DNA of 64,000 nt from Xanthobacteraceae bacterium 501b (GTDB taxonomy: Bacteria > Pseudomonadota > Alphaproteobacteria > Rhizobiales > Xanthobacteraceae): NCBI GenBank assembly GCA_000378025.1, contig KB899087.1:1054001-1118000 (forward strand). Direction: 5' to 3'. The notes under the pieces are model-generated. The model had not been told where the DNA came from. It saw only the letters and a program-made list of their open reading frames with translations, and made no database searches. Positions 17,849-28,993 of this stretch are shown one piece after another. The stretch's first letter is position 1. Each line of letters starts with the position of its first letter. Position numbers and translations under genes: made by a program.

Positions 17849-19150
17849 ATGCTTGCCGACAAGGATCGCATCTTCACCAATATCTACGGCCACCATGACT
17901 GGGGCCTGCAGGGCGCGCTGAAGCGCGGCTCGTGGGACGGCACCAAGCTGTTCCTCGATGCCGGCCGCGATTTCATCATCGAGCATATGAAGGCCTCTGG
18001 CCTGCGCGGGCGCGGCGGCGCCGGCTTCCCGACCGGCCTCAAATGGTCGTTCATGCCCAAGAACAATGACGGGCGCCCGCACTACCTCGTCGTCAATGCC
18101 GACGAATCCGAGCCGGGCACCTGCAAGGACCGCGAAATCCTGCGCCACGACCCGCACCATCTGGTCGAAGGCTGCCTGATCGCGGGCTTCGCCATGGGCG
18201 CGCACACCGCCTATATCTATGTGCGCGGCGAGTTCATCCAGGAGCGCGAAAACCTCCAGGCGGCGGTCGACCAGGCCTATGAGGCCCGGCTGATCGGCAA
18301 GAACAACGTGCATGGCTGGGACATGGACATCTATGTCCATCACGGCGCCGGTGCCTATATCTGCGGCGAGGAAACCGCGCTGCTGGAGAGCCTTGAGGGC
18401 AAGAAGGGCCAGCCCCGGCTGAAGCCGCCTTTCCCGGCCAATGTCGGCCTCTATGGCTGCCCGACGACGGTGAACAACGTCGAGTCCATCGCCGTCGCCC
18501 CCACCATTCTGCGGCGCGGCGCGGCCTGGTTCTCGTCCATCGGACGCGCCAACAATGTCGGCACCAAGCTGTTCGGCATTTCCGGCCATGTGAACACGCC
18601 CTGCATCGTCGAAGAGGCGATGAGCATCCCGTTCAAGGAACTGATCGAGAAGCATGGCGGCGGCGTGCGCGGCGGCTGGGACAATTTGCTCGCCATCATC
18701 CCCGGCGGCGCCTCCTGCCCGATCATCCCGGCCGACCAGTGCGCCGACCTGATCATGGACTTCGACGGCTGCCGCGCGGTGAAGTCCAGCTTCGGCACCG
18801 CTGGCGTGCTGGTCATGGACAAGTCCACCGACGTGGTGAAGGCCATCGCCCGCATCTCCTATTTCTTCCGGCATGAAAGCTGCGGCCAGTGCACGCCCTG
18901 CCGCGAGGGCACGGGCTGGATGTGGCGCGTGCTCGACCGCATGGTCGAGGGCCGGGCCCAGAAGCGCGAGATCGACCTGCTGCTGCAGGTCACGACCCAG
19001 GTCGAGGGCCACACCATCTGTGCGCTCGGCGACGCGGCGGCGTGGCCGGTGCAGGGCCTGATCCGGCATTTCCGTCCCGAGATCGAGAAGCGGATCGACC
19101 AGTACGCGGCGAACCCGCATTCCGACCCGGTGCCGGTGGCGGCGGAGTAA
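17849..19150 (+). CDS. nuoF: NADH-quinone oxidoreductase subunit F
   Basis: NuoF (433 residues) is the 51-kDa-type subunit that binds NADH and FMN and takes the first electrons. [16 protein letters not shown] near residue 51 is the NADH-binding glycine-rich motif, [14 protein letters not shown] lies at the FMN site, and [15 protein letters not shown] with a later cysteine in HTICALGD binds [4Fe-4S] cluster N3. The ATG at 17849 follows GAGGAGCG ten bases after nuoE; the frame open upstream reads nuoE out of frame and is not real. Confidence 0.97.
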   Translation: MLADKDRIFTNIYGHHDWGLQGALKRGSWDGTKLFLDAGRDFIIEHMKASGLRGRGGAGFPTGLKWSFMPKNNDGRPHYLVVNADESEPGTCKDREILRHDPHHLVEGCLIAGFAMGAHTAYIYVRGEFIQERENLQAAVDQAYEARLIGKNNVHGWDMDIYVHHGAGAYICGEETALLESLEGKKGQPRLKPPFPANVGLYGCPTTVNNVESIAVAPTILRRGAAWFSSIGRANNVGTKLFGISGHVNTPCIVEEAMSIPFKELIEKHGGGVRGGWDNLLAIIPGGASCPIIPADQCADLIMDFDGCRAVKSSFGTAGVLVMDKSTDVVKAIARISYFFRHESCGQCTPCREGTGWMWRVLDRMVEGRAQKREIDLLLQVTTQVEGHTICALGDAAAWPVQGLIRHFRPEIEKRIDQYAANPHSDPVPVAAE

Positions 19151-19159
19151 GAGAGCATC

Positions 19160-21238
19160 ATGGCCAAGATCATCGTCGACGACATCGAGCTGGATGTTCC
19201 GCCGGAGTTCACGCTGCTCCAGGCCTGCGAGGCGGCGGGCGCGGAGATTCCGCGCTTCTGCTTCCATGAGCGGCTGTCCATCGCCGGCAATTGCCGCATG
19301 TGCCTCGTCGAGGTGAAGGGCGGTCCTCCCAAGCCCACCGCCAGCTGCGCGATGAATGTGCGCGACCTGCGCCCGGGCCCGAATGGCGAGCCGCCCGTCG
19401 TGCTCACCAAGAGCCCGATGGTGAAGAAGGCGCGCGAGGGGGTGATGGAGTTCCTGCTCATCAACCACCCGCTCGACTGCCCGATCTGCGACCAGGGCGG
19501 CGAGTGCGACCTGCAGGACCAGGCCATGGCCTATGGCGTGGACACGTCCCGCTATGCCGAGAACAAGCGCGCGGTCGAAGACAAGTATATCGGCCCGCTG
19601 ATCAAGACCTCGATGACCCGGTGCATCCAGTGCACCCGCTGCGTCCGCTTCACCACCGAGGTGGCGGGCGTGGCCGAGCTTGGCGCCATCGGGCGCGGCG
19701 AGGACATGGAGATCACCACCTATCTTGAGGCGGCGCTCTCCTCCGAGCTTCAGGGCAATGTCGCCGATCTCTGCCCGGTTGGCGCGCTGACCCAGCGCCC
19801 CTATGCCTATCACGCCCGCCCGTGGGAGCTGTCGAAGACCGAATCCATCGACGTGATGGACGCCGTCGGCTCCAACATCCGCGTCGACACGCGCGGCCGC
19901 GAGGTCATGCGCGTCCTCCCGCGCCTCAATGAGGACGTGAACGAGGAGTGGATCTCCGACAAGACCCGCTACATCTGGGACGGTCTGAAGACCCAGCGCC
20001 TCGACCGCCCCTATGTGCGCGTCGGCGGCAAGCTGCAGCAGGCGAGCTGGCCGCAGGCCTTTGCCGCCATCGCCGAAAAGGTGAAGGGCGTGCCCGGCAG
20101 CCGCATCGGCGGGCTCATCGGCGACCTCGCCTCGGTGGAAGAGGCGTTCGCGCTGAAGGCGCTGCTCAGCGCGCTCGGCTCGGCCAACATCGACTGCCGC
20201 CAGGACGGGGCGAAGCTCGACCCGGCGCTCGGCCGCGCCAGCTATCTGTTCAACGCCACCATTGCCGGCATCGAGCAGGCGGATGCGCTGCTGATCATCG
20301 GTTCCAACCCGCGCCTTGAGGCGAGCGTGCTCAATGCCCGCATCCGCAAGCGCTGGCTGCAGGGAGGCTTCCCCATCGGCCTGATCGGCGAGCCGGTCGA
20401 CCTGACCTACCCCTATGACTATCTCGGCGCGGGTTCCGACACGCTGGCGGACCTGCTCGCCAGCGGCAGCTTCGCTGAGACGCTGAAGGGCGCCAAGCGC
20501 CCGCTGATCCTGATCGGGCAGGGCGCTCTCGCCCGTCCCGACGGCGCGGCGGTGCTGGCGCTGGCGGCCCGCGTGGCGGATGCCGTCGGCGCGGTGACGG
20601 AAGGCTGGAACGGCTTCTCCTTGCTGCACACGGCCGCCTCCCGCGTCGGTGCGCTCGATATCGGCGCGGTGCCGGGCGAGGGCGGGCTTGACGCGGTGGC
20701 GATGACCAATGCCGGCGGGGTGGACGTGCTGTTCGCGCTCGGTGCCGACGAGATCGACATCGCCCCGGGTGCCTTCGTGGTCTATCTCGGTACCCATGGC
20801 GATCGCGGCGCCCATCGCGCCGACGTGATCCTGCCGGGTGCCGCCTATACCGAGAAGTCGGGCACCTATGTGAACATGGAAGGGCGGGCGCAGATCGCCA
20901 ACCGCGCCGCCTTCCCGCCCGGCGAGGCGCGCGAGGACTGGGCGGTGCTGCGCGCGCTGTCCGATGTCGTCGGCCATCGCCTGCCCTTCGACAGCCTGGC
21001 GCAGCTGCGCGCGGCGCTCTATGCGGCGCACCCGCATCTGGCGCGGCTCGACCATGTGGCGCCGGCGGACCCGGCGGCCGTGGCCGCGCTGGCCGCGTCC
21101 GGCGGCACGCCGGCGAGCGGGCCGTTCCGCAGCGTCGTCACAGATTTCTATCTCACCAATCCGATCGCACGCGCGTCCGCCGTGATGGCCGAATGCTCCG
21201 CGCTCGCGTCCAGCCGCCACGCGGCGGCGGCCGAGTGA
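19160..21238 (+). CDS. nuoG: NADH-quinone oxidoreductase subunit G
   Basis: NuoG (692 residues) is the 75-kDa-type subunit that carries several iron-sulfur clusters along the peripheral arm. The N-terminal ferredoxin-like domain shows [27 protein letters not shown] supplies a His/Cys-ligated cluster and [12 protein letters not shown] another. A molybdopterin-oxidoreductase-like domain without cofactor follows from about residue 220. The length is that of the mitochondrial and alphaproteobacterial type, shorter than E. coli NuoG. Confidence 0.96.
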   Translation: MAKIIVDDIELDVPPEFTLLQACEAAGAEIPRFCFHERLSIAGNCRMCLVEVKGGPPKPTASCAMNVRDLRPGPNGEPPVVLTKSPMVKKAREGVMEFLLINHPLDCPICDQGGECDLQDQAMAYGVDTSRYAENKRAVEDKYIGPLIKTSMTRCIQCTRCVRFTTEVAGVAELGAIGRGEDMEITTYLEAALSSELQGNVADLCPVGALTQRPYAYHARPWELSKTESIDVMDAVGSNIRVDTRGREVMRVLPRLNEDVNEEWISDKTRYIWDGLKTQRLDRPYVRVGGKLQQASWPQAFAAIAEKVKGVPGSRIGGLIGDLASVEEAFALKALLSALGSANIDCRQDGAKLDPALGRASYLFNATIAGIEQADALLIIGSNPRLEASVLNARIRKRWLQGGFPIGLIGEPVDLTYPYDYLGAGSDTLADLLASGSFAETLKGAKRPLILIGQGALARPDGAAVLALAARVADAVGAVTEGWNGFSLLHTAASRVGALDIGAVPGEGGLDAVAMTNAGGVDVLFALGADEIDIAPGAFVVYLGTHGDRGAHRADVILPGAAYTEKSGTYVNMEGRAQIANRAAFPPGEAREDWAVLRALSDVVGHRLPFDSLAQLRAALYAAHPHLARLDHVAPADPAAVAALAASGGTPASGPFRSVVTDFYLTNPIARASAVMAECSALASSRHAAAAE

Positions 21239-21251
21239 GGGGAGGGAGCAC

Positions 21252-22286
21252 ATGACCGAAACAAGCTGGTTCGACACGCTGATCCAGGTGCTCATCATCG
21301 TCGCCCAGAGCCTCGCGCTGCTGGTCGGCCTGCTGATCATCGTCGCCTATGTGCTGCTGGCCGACCGCAAGATCTGGGCGGCGGTGCAGCTGCGTCGCGG
21401 CCCCAACGTGGTCGGGCCGTTCGGCCTGTTCCAGTCCTTCGCCGACCTGCTGAAATTCGTGCTGAAGGAACCGGTGATTCCGGACGGCGCCAATAAGGGC
21501 GTGTTCCTTCTGGCGCCCTTCGTCACCTGCCTGCTGGCGCTGGCCGCCTGGGCGGTGGTGCCGATCGACGCCGGCTGGGTGGTGGCCGACATCAATGTCG
21601 GCGTGCTGTACATCTTCGCGATTTCCTCGCTCAGCGTGTACGGCACCATCATGGCCGGCTGGGCGTCGAACTCGAAGTATCCCTTCCTGTCGGCGCTGCG
21701 CGCGGCGGCGCAGATGGTGTCCTACGAGGTCTCGATCGGCTTCGTCATCGTCACCGTTCTGCTCTGCGCCGGCTCGCTGAACCTGACCGCCATCGTCGAG
21801 GCGCAGAACACGCCGTTGGGTATCCTCGGCTGGTACTGGCTGCCGCTGTTCCCGATGTTCGTGATCTTCTTCATCTCGGCGCTGGCCGAGACCAACCGCC
21901 CGCCCTTCGATCTGGGCGAAGCGGAATCGGAGCTGGTCGCCGGCTTCATGGTGGAGTACGGCTCCACCCCGTACATGATGTTCATGCTCGGCGAGTATGT
22001 GGCAATCATGACCATGTGCGCGCTGACCGCCATCCTGTTCATGGGCGGCTGGCTGCCGCCGGTGCCGGTGGCGCCCTTCACCTGGGTGCCGGGCATCATC
22101 TGGTTCCTGCTCAAGGTCCTGCTGGTGTTCTTCATGTTCGCCATGGTGAAGGCGATGGTTCCGCGCTACCGCTATGATCAGCTCATGCGCCTCGGCTGGA
22201 AGGTGTTCCTGCCGATCTCGCTGGCGATGGTGGTGATCGTCGCCTCCGTACTGCACTTCAGCGGCCTGTCGGCTGCGGGGGGATGA
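21252..22286 (+). CDS. nuoH: NADH-quinone oxidoreductase subunit H
   Basis: NuoH (344 residues) has about eight membrane helices and forms the membrane side of the quinone channel. [20 protein letters not shown] near residue 37 and [20 protein letters not shown] near 213 are the conserved motifs; the second holds the acidic residues proposed to link quinone reduction to proton pumping. It is followed after one base by a small extra gene before nuoI. Confidence 0.97.
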   Translation: MTETSWFDTLIQVLIIVAQSLALLVGLLIIVAYVLLADRKIWAAVQLRRGPNVVGPFGLFQSFADLLKFVLKEPVIPDGANKGVFLLAPFVTCLLALAAWAVVPIDAGWVVADINVGVLYIFAISSLSVYGTIMAGWASNSKYPFLSALRAAAQMVSYEVSIGFVIVTVLLCAGSLNLTAIVEAQNTPLGILGWYWLPLFPMFVIFFISALAETNRPPFDLGEAESELVAGFMVEYGSTPYMMFMLGEYVAIMTMCALTAILFMGGWLPPVPVAPFTWVPGIIWFLLKVLLVFFMFAMVKAMVPRYRYDQLMRLGWKVFLPISLAMVVIVASVLHFSGLSAAGG

Positions 22287-22287
22287 G

Positions 22288-22551
22288 ATGAATGAGGGCA
22301 CGCTCCAGGCCCTGATGGAAGCGTCCGCCGTCGGTTGGGCGGGGGCGGCTGCGGGTGCGGTGTTCGGCGCACTCGAATGGTTCATTCTGCCGGGGGTCGT
22401 CGAAACGTCGATCCGCGGTTCCAAGGAGGCCCGCAAGCTGAGCGCTGACCAGCTGGCGGGAGTGATTTCGTGGTGGAAGACCGTGATCCGCGTCTTTGCC
22501 GTTTCGATGCCGCTGGTGGGCTTCGGCCTTGCCGCGGCCATGGCCGATTGA
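22288..22551 (+). CDS. Unknown small two-helix membrane protein inside the nuo operon
   Basis: The 87-residue product is not one of the 14 canonical complex I subunits, and I do not recognise its family. Two hydrophobic segments, about residues 15-35 and 64-84, flank a charged loop containing [17 protein letters not shown], so a two-helix inner-membrane protein is likely. The start is close behind nuoH (one base between) and is preceded by GGGGGG inside nuoH; the stop is ten bases before nuoI. Base composition is like the neighbours. Position makes co-expression with complex I nearly certain. It could be a lineage-specific accessory subunit or assembly factor; this is inference. Confidence 0.75.
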   Translation: MNEGTLQALMEASAVGWAGAAAGAVFGALEWFILPGVVETSIRGSKEARKLSADQLAGVISWWKTVIRVFAVSMPLVGFGLAAAMAD

Positions 22552-22561
22552 GGAGAGCGAC

Positions 22562-23050
22562 ATGAGATTGGACCTGGCCGCACGCCAGCTGCTGCTCACC
22601 GAGTTTGTCTCGGCGTTCTTCCTGGCGATGCGCTATTTCTTCAAGCCGAAGGCGACCATCAACTATCCCTTCGAGAAGAACCCGGTGTCGCCGCGCTTTC
22701 GCGGTGAGCATGCGCTGCGCCGCTATCCCAACGGGGAAGAGCGCTGCATCGCCTGCAAGCTGTGCGAGGCGATCTGCCCGGCGCAGGCCATCACCATTGA
22801 GGCCGGCCCGCGCCGCAATGACGGCACCCGCCGCACCACCCGTTACGACATCGACATGGTGAAGTGCATCTATTGCGGCTTCTGCCAGGAGGCCTGCCCG
22901 GTCGATGCCATCGTCGAGGGGCCGAATTTCGAATTCGCCACCGAGACGCGCGAAGAACTTTATTACGACAAGGCCAAGCTGCTCGCGAATGGCGACCGCT
23001 GGGAGCGCGAGATCGCGCGCAACATGGCGCTGGACGCGCCGTACCGTTGA
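22562..23050 (+). CDS. nuoI: NADH-quinone oxidoreductase subunit I
   Basis: NuoI (162 residues) is the TYKY-type ferredoxin subunit carrying [4Fe-4S] clusters N6a and N6b. Both motifs are intact: [12 protein letters not shown] and [32 protein letters not shown] is the usual lead-in. The ATG at 22562 follows GAGGAGAGCG; an upstream extension would overlap the small gene before it. A 109-base gap separates it from nuoJ, the largest spacing in the operon. Confidence 0.97.
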   Translation: MRLDLAARQLLLTEFVSAFFLAMRYFFKPKATINYPFEKNPVSPRFRGEHALRRYPNGEERCIACKLCEAICPAQAITIEAGPRRNDGTRRTTRYDIDMVKCIYCGFCQEACPVDAIVEGPNFEFATETREELYYDKAKLLANGDRWEREIARNMALDAPYR

Positions 23051-23070
23051 GCGCGCAGGGGGCTGGGAAC

Positions 23071-23163
23071 GTGAAGACCGAAACGATACGGGCCGCCAAG
23101 GCCCTTCGCGCCGCGACCGCCGGGATGGCGGGCGCCGGAATGACTGGGGGGTGCCGGGCATGA
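23071..23163 (+). CDS. Possible 30-codon leader peptide coupled to nuoJ
   Basis: A GTG at 23071, preceded by GGGGGCTGGGA, opens a 30-residue frame (begins MKTETIRAAKALRAATAG) that ends in a TGA overlapping the nuoJ ATG as ATGA. The arrangement would allow translational coupling and would explain the unusual 109-base gap. The peptide has no recognisable domain and may be chance in GC-rich sequence. Confidence 0.3.
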   Translation: MKTETIRAAKALRAATAGMAGAGMTGGCRA

Positions 23164-23765
23164 GCCTCGCCGCGCTGTTCTTCTATCTCTTCGCCGGGGT
23201 CGCTGTGGCCTCGGCCTTTATGGTCATCTCGTCGCGGAACCCGGTCCATTCGGTGCTGTTCCTGATCCTGACCTTCGTCAACGCCTCGGGCCTGTTCATC
23301 CTGATCGGCGCCGAGTACATCGCGATGCTGCTCATCGTGGTCTATGTCGGCGCGGTGGCGGTGCTGTTCCTGTTCGTGGTGATGATGCTCGACGTCGATT
23401 TCGTCGAGCTGCGCCAGGGTTTCCTGCAATATCTGCCGGTCGGCGTGCTGGTGGGGATGATCTTCCTCGCCGAGCTGGTGCTGGTGGTCGGCTCCTGGAC
23501 CTTCGGCGCAGGCGTCACCGGCGCCGTCACCTCGGCGGCGCCCGAAGTGTCGAACGCTGTGCAGATCGGCCGGGTGCTGTACACGGACTATGTCTATTTC
23601 TTCCAGGCGGCGGGCTTCATCCTGCTGGTCGCCATGATCGGTGCCATCGTGCTGACGCTCCGCCACAAGGAGAACGTCAAGCGCCAGAGCATTCCGGTCC
23701 AGAATGCGCGCACCAAGGCGATGGCGATCGACGTCGTCAAGGTGCCTTCCGGCAAGGGGCTCTGA
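23160..23765 (+). CDS. nuoJ: NADH-quinone oxidoreductase subunit J
   Basis: NuoJ (201 residues) is a five-helix subunit of the membrane arm. SSRNPVHSVLFLILTFVNAS and EYIAMLLIVVYVGAVAVLFL are conserved, the latter forming the helix with a pi-bulge involved in coupling. The ATG at 23160 is chosen because residues before it do not match the family. Three bases separate it from nuoK. Confidence 0.96.
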   Translation: MSLAALFFYLFAGVAVASAFMVISSRNPVHSVLFLILTFVNASGLFILIGAEYIAMLLIVVYVGAVAVLFLFVVMMLDVDFVELRQGFLQYLPVGVLVGMIFLAELVLVVGSWTFGAGVTGAVTSAAPEVSNAVQIGRVLYTDYVYFFQAAGFILLVAMIGAIVLTLRHKENVKRQSIPVQNARTKAMAIDVVKVPSGKGL

Positions 23766-23768
23766 GCC

Positions 23769-24077
23769 ATGGCGATCGGCCTTCCGCACTATCTGACCGT
23801 CGCGGCGATCCTGTTCACGCTCGGCACGCTCGGCATCTTCCTCAACCGGAAGAACGTCATCGTCATCCTGATGTCGGTGGAACTCATCCTGCTGGCGGTG
23901 AACATCAACCTCGTCGCCTTCTCGATCTTCCTCGGCAACATCGTCGGACAGGTCTTTGCCCTGTTCGTGCTGACGGTCGCCGCCGCCGAGGCCGCCATCG
24001 GTCTCGCCATCCTCGTGGTGTTCTACCGCAATCGCGGGTCGATCGCCGTCGAGGACATCAACACCATGAAGGGCTGA
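23769..24077 (+). CDS. nuoK: NADH-quinone oxidoreductase subunit K
   Basis: NuoK (102 residues) is a three-helix, antiporter-related subunit of the proton-pumping arm. [16 protein letters not shown] contains the first conserved membrane glutamate and [16 protein letters not shown] the second. Length and spacing are typical. Confidence 0.97.
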   Translation: MAIGLPHYLTVAAILFTLGTLGIFLNRKNVIVILMSVELILLAVNINLVAFSIFLGNIVGQVFALFVLTVAAAEAAIGLAILVVFYRNRGSIAVEDINTMKG

Positions 24078-24086
24078 GCGGGCTTC

Positions 24087-26018
24087 ATGTACCAGGCGAT
24101 CGTATTTCTCCCCCTTGTCGGCTTCCTCATCGCTGGCCTGTTCGGCCGGCTGATCGGCGCTCGCGCCTCGGAGCTGGTCACGACCGGGCTGCTCGTCATC
24201 TCCGCCTTCTTCGCGTGGATCGTGTTCTTCCAGACCGCCTTTGGCGGCCATGATGGCACTGTCGAGCTGTTCACCTGGATGGCGTCGGGCAAGCTCGACG
24301 TGACCTGGGCGATCCGCGTCGACACGCTCACCGCTGTGATGCTGATCCTCGTGACCACGGTGTCCTCGCTCGTGCACCTGTACTCCATGGGGTACATGCA
24401 CGAGGACCCGAGCCGACCGCGCTTCTTCGCCTATCTCTCGCTGTTCACCTTCGCCATGCTGATGCTGGTGACGAGCGACAACCTCGTGCAGCTGTTCTTC
24501 GGCTGGGAGGGGGTGGGCCTGGCGTCCTATCTGCTGATCGGCTTCTGGTACGACAAGCCGTCGGCCTGCGCGGCGGCGATGAAGGCCTTTATCGTCAACC
24601 GCGTTGGCGATTTCGGCTTCGCGCTCGGCATCTTCGCCATTTACCTGATGACCGGCTCGGTCGCCTTCGAGCAGGTCTTCGCCGCAGCGCCTTCGCTGAT
24701 GGACAAGAACATCCTGTTCCTGGGCCATGAGTGGCATGCGCCGACCGTGATCTGCCTGCTGCTGTTCATCGGCGCCATGGGCAAGTCGGCGCAGCTCGGC
24801 CTGCACACCTGGCTGCCGGACGCGATGGAAGGCCCGACCCCGGTCTCCGCGCTCATTCACGCCGCGACCATGGTGACGGCCGGCGTGTTCATGGTGGCGC
24901 GCATGTCGCCGCTGTTTGAACTGTCCCCGATCGCGCTCAACGTCGTGCTGTTCGTCGGTGCCTCCACCGCCTTCTTCGCGGCGACGATCGGCTGCGTGCA
25001 GAACGACATCAAGCGAGTGATCGCCTATTCCACCTGCTCGCAGCTCGGCTACATGTTCACCGCGCTCGGCACCGGCGCCTATTCGGTCGGCGTGTTCCAC
25101 CTGCTCACGCACGGCTTCTTCAAGGCGCTGCTGTTCCTGGCGGCCGGCTCGGTCATCACCGCGATGCACCACGAGCAGGACATGCGCCACATGGGCGGGC
25201 TGTGGCGGAAGATCCCCTTCACCTACGGCACGATGATGATCGGCGGCCTTGCTCTCACCGGCTTCCCCTTCACGGCCGGCTATTACTCCAAGGACGCGAT
25301 CATCGAGACCGCCTTTGTCAGCCACAGCCCCTTCGCCACCTATGCCTGGGTGATGACGGTGGCGGCGGCGGCGCTCACCGCCTTCTACACCTGGCGGCAG
25401 ATGTTCATGACCTTCCACGGCAAGACGCGCGCGGACCACCACACCTTCGACCACGCGCATGAATCGCCGCTGACCATGCTCATTCCGCTCGGCGTGCTGT
25501 CGTTCGGGGCGCTGTTCGCCGGCATGATCCTCTACCCGTACTTCGTCGGGCACGATGTCGATCACTTCTTCCGGGAGTCGATCTTCATGGCCTCCGACAA
25601 CAAGATCCTGGAAGAGATGCACCACATTCCGTTTTGGGCGAAATGGGCCCCGACGGCGATGATGGCGATGGGCTTCGGCCTGGCCTACTGGATGTATGTC
25701 GCCAACACGGCGGTGCCGAAGGCGCTCGCGAAGCAGAACGACGTGCTCTACCGCTTCCTGCTCAACAAGTGGTACTTCGACGAGCTCTATGACTTCCTGT
25801 TCGTGCGGCCGACCCTGTGGCTCGGCAACTTCCTGTGGAAGCAGGGCGACGTGCGGGTCATTGACGGCTACGGCCCGAACGGCGTCTCGGCCCGCGTCAT
25901 CGACGTGACCAACCGCGTCGTGCGCCTGCAGACCGGCTATCTCTACCACTATGCGTTCGTGATGCTGGTGGGTGTCGCAGCCTTCATCACCTGGTTCATG
26001 TTCGGGGGCGCGCACTGA
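24087..26018 (+). CDS. nuoL: NADH-quinone oxidoreductase subunit L
   Basis: NuoL (643 residues) is the distal proton-pumping subunit, related to Mrp antiporters. [20 protein letters not shown] holds the conserved glutamate, and [20 protein letters not shown] with [18 protein letters not shown] the conserved lysine and histidine region. The C-terminal part contains the long lateral helix. The stop TGA overlaps the nuoM ATG by one base. Confidence 0.97.
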   Translation: MYQAIVFLPLVGFLIAGLFGRLIGARASELVTTGLLVISAFFAWIVFFQTAFGGHDGTVELFTWMASGKLDVTWAIRVDTLTAVMLILVTTVSSLVHLYSMGYMHEDPSRPRFFAYLSLFTFAMLMLVTSDNLVQLFFGWEGVGLASYLLIGFWYDKPSACAAAMKAFIVNRVGDFGFALGIFAIYLMTGSVAFEQVFAAAPSLMDKNILFLGHEWHAPTVICLLLFIGAMGKSAQLGLHTWLPDAMEGPTPVSALIHAATMVTAGVFMVARMSPLFELSPIALNVVLFVGASTAFFAATIGCVQNDIKRVIAYSTCSQLGYMFTALGTGAYSVGVFHLLTHGFFKALLFLAAGSVITAMHHEQDMRHMGGLWRKIPFTYGTMMIGGLALTGFPFTAGYYSKDAIIETAFVSHSPFATYAWVMTVAAAALTAFYTWRQMFMTFHGKTRADHHTFDHAHESPLTMLIPLGVLSFGALFAGMILYPYFVGHDVDHFFRESIFMASDNKILEEMHHIPFWAKWAPTAMMAMGFGLAYWMYVANTAVPKALAKQNDVLYRFLLNKWYFDELYDFLFVRPTLWLGNFLWKQGDVRVIDGYGPNGVSARVIDVTNRVVRLQTGYLYHYAFVMLVGVAAFITWFMFGGAH

Positions 26019-27532
26019 TGTACGACTGGCCCATTCTCTCCGTCGTCACCTTCCTGCCGCTGGTCGGTGCGCTGCTGATCGTCCTGATGATCCGCGGCGA
26101 CGACGAGGTGGCCAAGCGCAACGCCCGCTGGGTGGCGCTGTGGGCGACCCTCGTCACCTTCGTCATATCGCTGCTGCTGCTGTTCGGCTTCGATCCGTCG
26201 AATCCGGACTTCCAGTTCGTCGAGTACCAGGCCTGGCTCGGCGATGTCGCCGCCTACCGGATGGGTGTCGACGGCATTTCGCTGCCGTTCGTGCTGCTGA
26301 CGACGCTTTTGATGCCCATGTGCATTCTCGCGAGCTGGGACGCGATCCAGCACCGCGTGAAGGAGTACATGATCTGCTTCCTGGTGCTCGAAACGCTGAT
26401 GATCGGCACCTTCTCCGTCCTCGATCTACTGCTGTTCTACTTCTTCTTCGAGGGCGGCCTGATCCCGATGTTCCTCATCATCGGCATCTGGGGGCATGGG
26501 CGTAAGGTCTACGCGGCGTTCAAGTTCTTCCTCTACACGCTGGCCGGCTCGGTGCTGATGATGCTCGCCATCATGGCCATCTACTGGCAGGCGGGCACCA
26601 CAGACATCGCCGTGCTGCTGAAGCACGATTTCCCGGAGGGCATGCAGTACTGGCTCTGGATCGCCTTCTTCGCCTCCTTCGCGGTGAAGATGCCGATGTG
26701 GCCGGTGCATACCTGGCTGCCCGACGCGCATGTCGAGGCGCCGACGGCGGGCTCGGTGATCCTGGCGGCGATCATGCTGAAGATGGGCGGCTACGGCCTG
26801 CTGCGCTTCTCGCTGCCGATGTTCCCCGACGCCTCGGCCTATTTCGCGCCCTTCGTGTTCACCCTCTCGGTGATCGCGATCATCTACACCTCGCTGGTCG
26901 CTCTGCGTCAGGAGGACATGAAGAAGCTGATCGCCTATTCCTCCATCGCCCATATGGGCTATGTGACGATGGGCATCTTCACCCTGACCCAGGAAGGCAT
27001 CCAGGGCGCGGTGTTCCAGATGGTCAGCCACGGCTTCGTCTCGGGCGCGCTGTTCCTGTGCGTGGGCGTGCTGTATGACCGCATGCACACCCGCGAGATC
27101 GCGGCCTATGGCGGCCTGGTCTTCCGCATGCCGGTCTACGCCACGCTGTTCATGGTGTTCACCATGGCCAATGTCGGCCTGCCGGGCACGTCGGGCTTCA
27201 TCGGCGAGTTCCTGACCCTGCTGGCCGCCTTCGGGCGCAACACCTGGGTGGCCTTCCTCGCCACAACAGGCGTCATCCTTTCCGCCGCCTATGCTCTCTG
27301 GCTCTACCGCCGGGTCGTGTTCGGCGCGCTGGAGAAGGAAAGCCTGAAGAACATCCGGGACGTGAACCCGCGCGAACTGGCGACGCTGGTTCCGCTGCTG
27401 TTCCTCACCATCCTGTTCGGCGTCTGGCCGCAGCCGATCCTCGACGCCTGCAACGTCGCGGTGAACGCGATCGTCGCGCGCGCCGATGTCGCGGCCGGCG
27501 CCATCAAGGCCGCCGCGCTGGTGCTGCCTTGA
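26018..27532 (+). CDS. nuoM: NADH-quinone oxidoreductase subunit M
   Basis: NuoM (504 residues) is the second antiporter-like proton-pumping subunit. [19 protein letters not shown] includes the key glutamate and [20 protein letters not shown] the conserved lysine region. It overlaps nuoL by one base, consistent with coupled translation, and lies 31 bases before nuoN. Confidence 0.97.
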   Translation: MYDWPILSVVTFLPLVGALLIVLMIRGDDEVAKRNARWVALWATLVTFVISLLLLFGFDPSNPDFQFVEYQAWLGDVAAYRMGVDGISLPFVLLTTLLMPMCILASWDAIQHRVKEYMICFLVLETLMIGTFSVLDLLLFYFFFEGGLIPMFLIIGIWGHGRKVYAAFKFFLYTLAGSVLMMLAIMAIYWQAGTTDIAVLLKHDFPEGMQYWLWIAFFASFAVKMPMWPVHTWLPDAHVEAPTAGSVILAAIMLKMGGYGLLRFSLPMFPDASAYFAPFVFTLSVIAIIYTSLVALRQEDMKKLIAYSSIAHMGYVTMGIFTLTQEGIQGAVFQMVSHGFVSGALFLCVGVLYDRMHTREIAAYGGLVFRMPVYATLFMVFTMANVGLPGTSGFIGEFLTLLAAFGRNTWVAFLATTGVILSAAYALWLYRRVVFGALEKESLKNIRDVNPRELATLVPLLFLTILFGVWPQPILDACNVAVNAIVARADVAAGAIKAAALVLP

Positions 27533-27563
27533 TCCGACACATGACCATCGCGGAGCCCGTTCA

Positions 27564-28991
27564 ATGACCCTCACCCTCGCCGCGCTCGGCCCCGCGCTGC
27601 CCGAACTGCTGCTGGCCTTCTCCGCCCTGGCGCTGCTGATGTTCGGCGCCTTCGCCGGCCCGAAGTCGACCGATACGGTGAACGGTCTGGCACTGGCAGC
27701 CCTGTTCGCGGCGCTGGTGCTGGTCCTGCTGGGCCCCACCGACGCCACGCTGTTCAACGGCGCGTTCCATGTCGACGCCTTCGGCCGCTTCATGAAGGTG
27801 CTGGCGCTGCTCGGTGCGGGCGGCACGCTGGCGATGTCGGTGGACTGGCTGAAGGCGGAGAAGCAGGACCGCTTCGAATACCCGATCCTGGTGCTGCTCT
27901 CCACGCTCGGCATGATGATGCTGATCTCGGCCGGCGACCTGATCGCGCTCTATATGGGCCTCGAACTGATGAGCCTGGCGCTCTATGTGATCGCGGCCAA
28001 CAACCGCGATTCCGTGCGCTCCACCGAGGCCGGCCTCAAGTACTTCGTGCTCGGCGCCCTGTCCTCCGGCATGCTGCTCTACGGCGCCTCGCTGATCTAC
28101 GGCTTCACCGGCTCGGTGAACTTCGCCCAGATTGCAGAGGCCGCCCGCGAGCCCTCGCTGGGGCTGATCTTCGGTATCGTGTTCATGTTCGCCGGCCTGT
28201 GCTTCAAGGTCTCGGCAGTGCCGTTCCACATGTGGACGCCCGACGTCTATGAAGGCGCGCCGGCGCCGGTGACGGCGTTCTTCGCCTCGGCGCCGAAGGT
28301 GGCGGCGATGGCGGTGTTCGTGCGCTTCGCCATGGAGGCGCTGCCCAACGTCACGCACCAGTGGCAGCAGATCATCGTCTTCGTCTCCATCGCCTCGATG
28401 GCGCTGGGCTCGTTCGGCGCCATCGGCCAGCGCAATTTCAAGCGCCTGATGGCCTATTCCTCGATCGGCCATATGGGCTTCGCTCTGGTCGGCCTCGCCG
28501 CCGGCACCGAGCAGGGCGTGCAGGGCGTGCTGGTCTATATGGCCATCTATATGGCGATGACGCTCGGCACCTTCGCCTGCATCCTGTCGATGCGGCGCAA
28601 GGACGGCATGGTCGAGACCTATGACGATCTGGCGGGGCTTGCCCACACCAGCCCGGTGAAGGCGTTCATGCTGGCGGTGCTGATGTTCTCGCTGGCCGGC
28701 ATTCCGCCGCTGGCCGGGTTCCTGGCCAAGTACTACGTGTTCCTTGCCGCCATCGAATCCGGACTGTACGCGCTCGCCGTCATCGGCGTGCTCACCAGCG
28801 TGGTCGGCGCGTTCTACTATCTGCGCATCGTCAAGATCATGTATTTCGACGAGCCGGCGGCGCCCTTCGAGCCGATGCGCTCTGAGCCGCGGGTGGTGCT
28901 TGCCGTGTCGGGTACCTTCACGCTGCTGTTCTTCCTCTACCCGGCGCCGCTGATCGCGGCGGCCGCCGTGGCGGCTCGGGCGCTCTTCTGA
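27564..28991 (+). CDS. nuoN: NADH-quinone oxidoreductase subunit N
   Basis: NuoN (475 residues) is the third antiporter-like subunit. [20 protein letters not shown] and [20 protein letters not shown] are the family motifs with the key glutamate and lysine. The ATG at 27564 ([10 protein letters not shown]) is preferred to an earlier in-frame start that overlaps nuoM. It ends the nuo operon, with birA following after two bases. Confidence 0.97.
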   Translation: MTLTLAALGPALPELLLAFSALALLMFGAFAGPKSTDTVNGLALAALFAALVLVLLGPTDATLFNGAFHVDAFGRFMKVLALLGAGGTLAMSVDWLKAEKQDRFEYPILVLLSTLGMMMLISAGDLIALYMGLELMSLALYVIAANNRDSVRSTEAGLKYFVLGALSSGMLLYGASLIYGFTGSVNFAQIAEAAREPSLGLIFGIVFMFAGLCFKVSAVPFHMWTPDVYEGAPAPVTAFFASAPKVAAMAVFVRFAMEALPNVTHQWQQIIVFVSIASMALGSFGAIGQRNFKRLMAYSSIGHMGFALVGLAAGTEQGVQGVLVYMAIYMAMTLGTFACILSMRRKDGMVETYDDLAGLAHTSPVKAFMLAVLMFSLAGIPPLAGFLAKYYVFLAAIESGLYALAVIGVLTSVVGAFYYLRIVKIMYFDEPAAPFEPMRSEPRVVLAVSGTFTLLFFLYPAPLIAAAAVAARALF

Positions 28992-28993
28992 GA

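Noticed and set aside
17537..21340. A 1267-codon open frame on the minus strand under nuoE-G
   Set aside because: It is antisense to well-supported genes and its translation is Arg/Ala/His-rich without family motifs, as expected from GC-rich codon bias on the opposite strand.
22791..26015. A 1074-codon minus-strand open frame under nuoI-L
   Set aside because: Antisense shadow of clear nuo genes; composition is His/Glu/Asp/Arg-rich nonsense with no domain.
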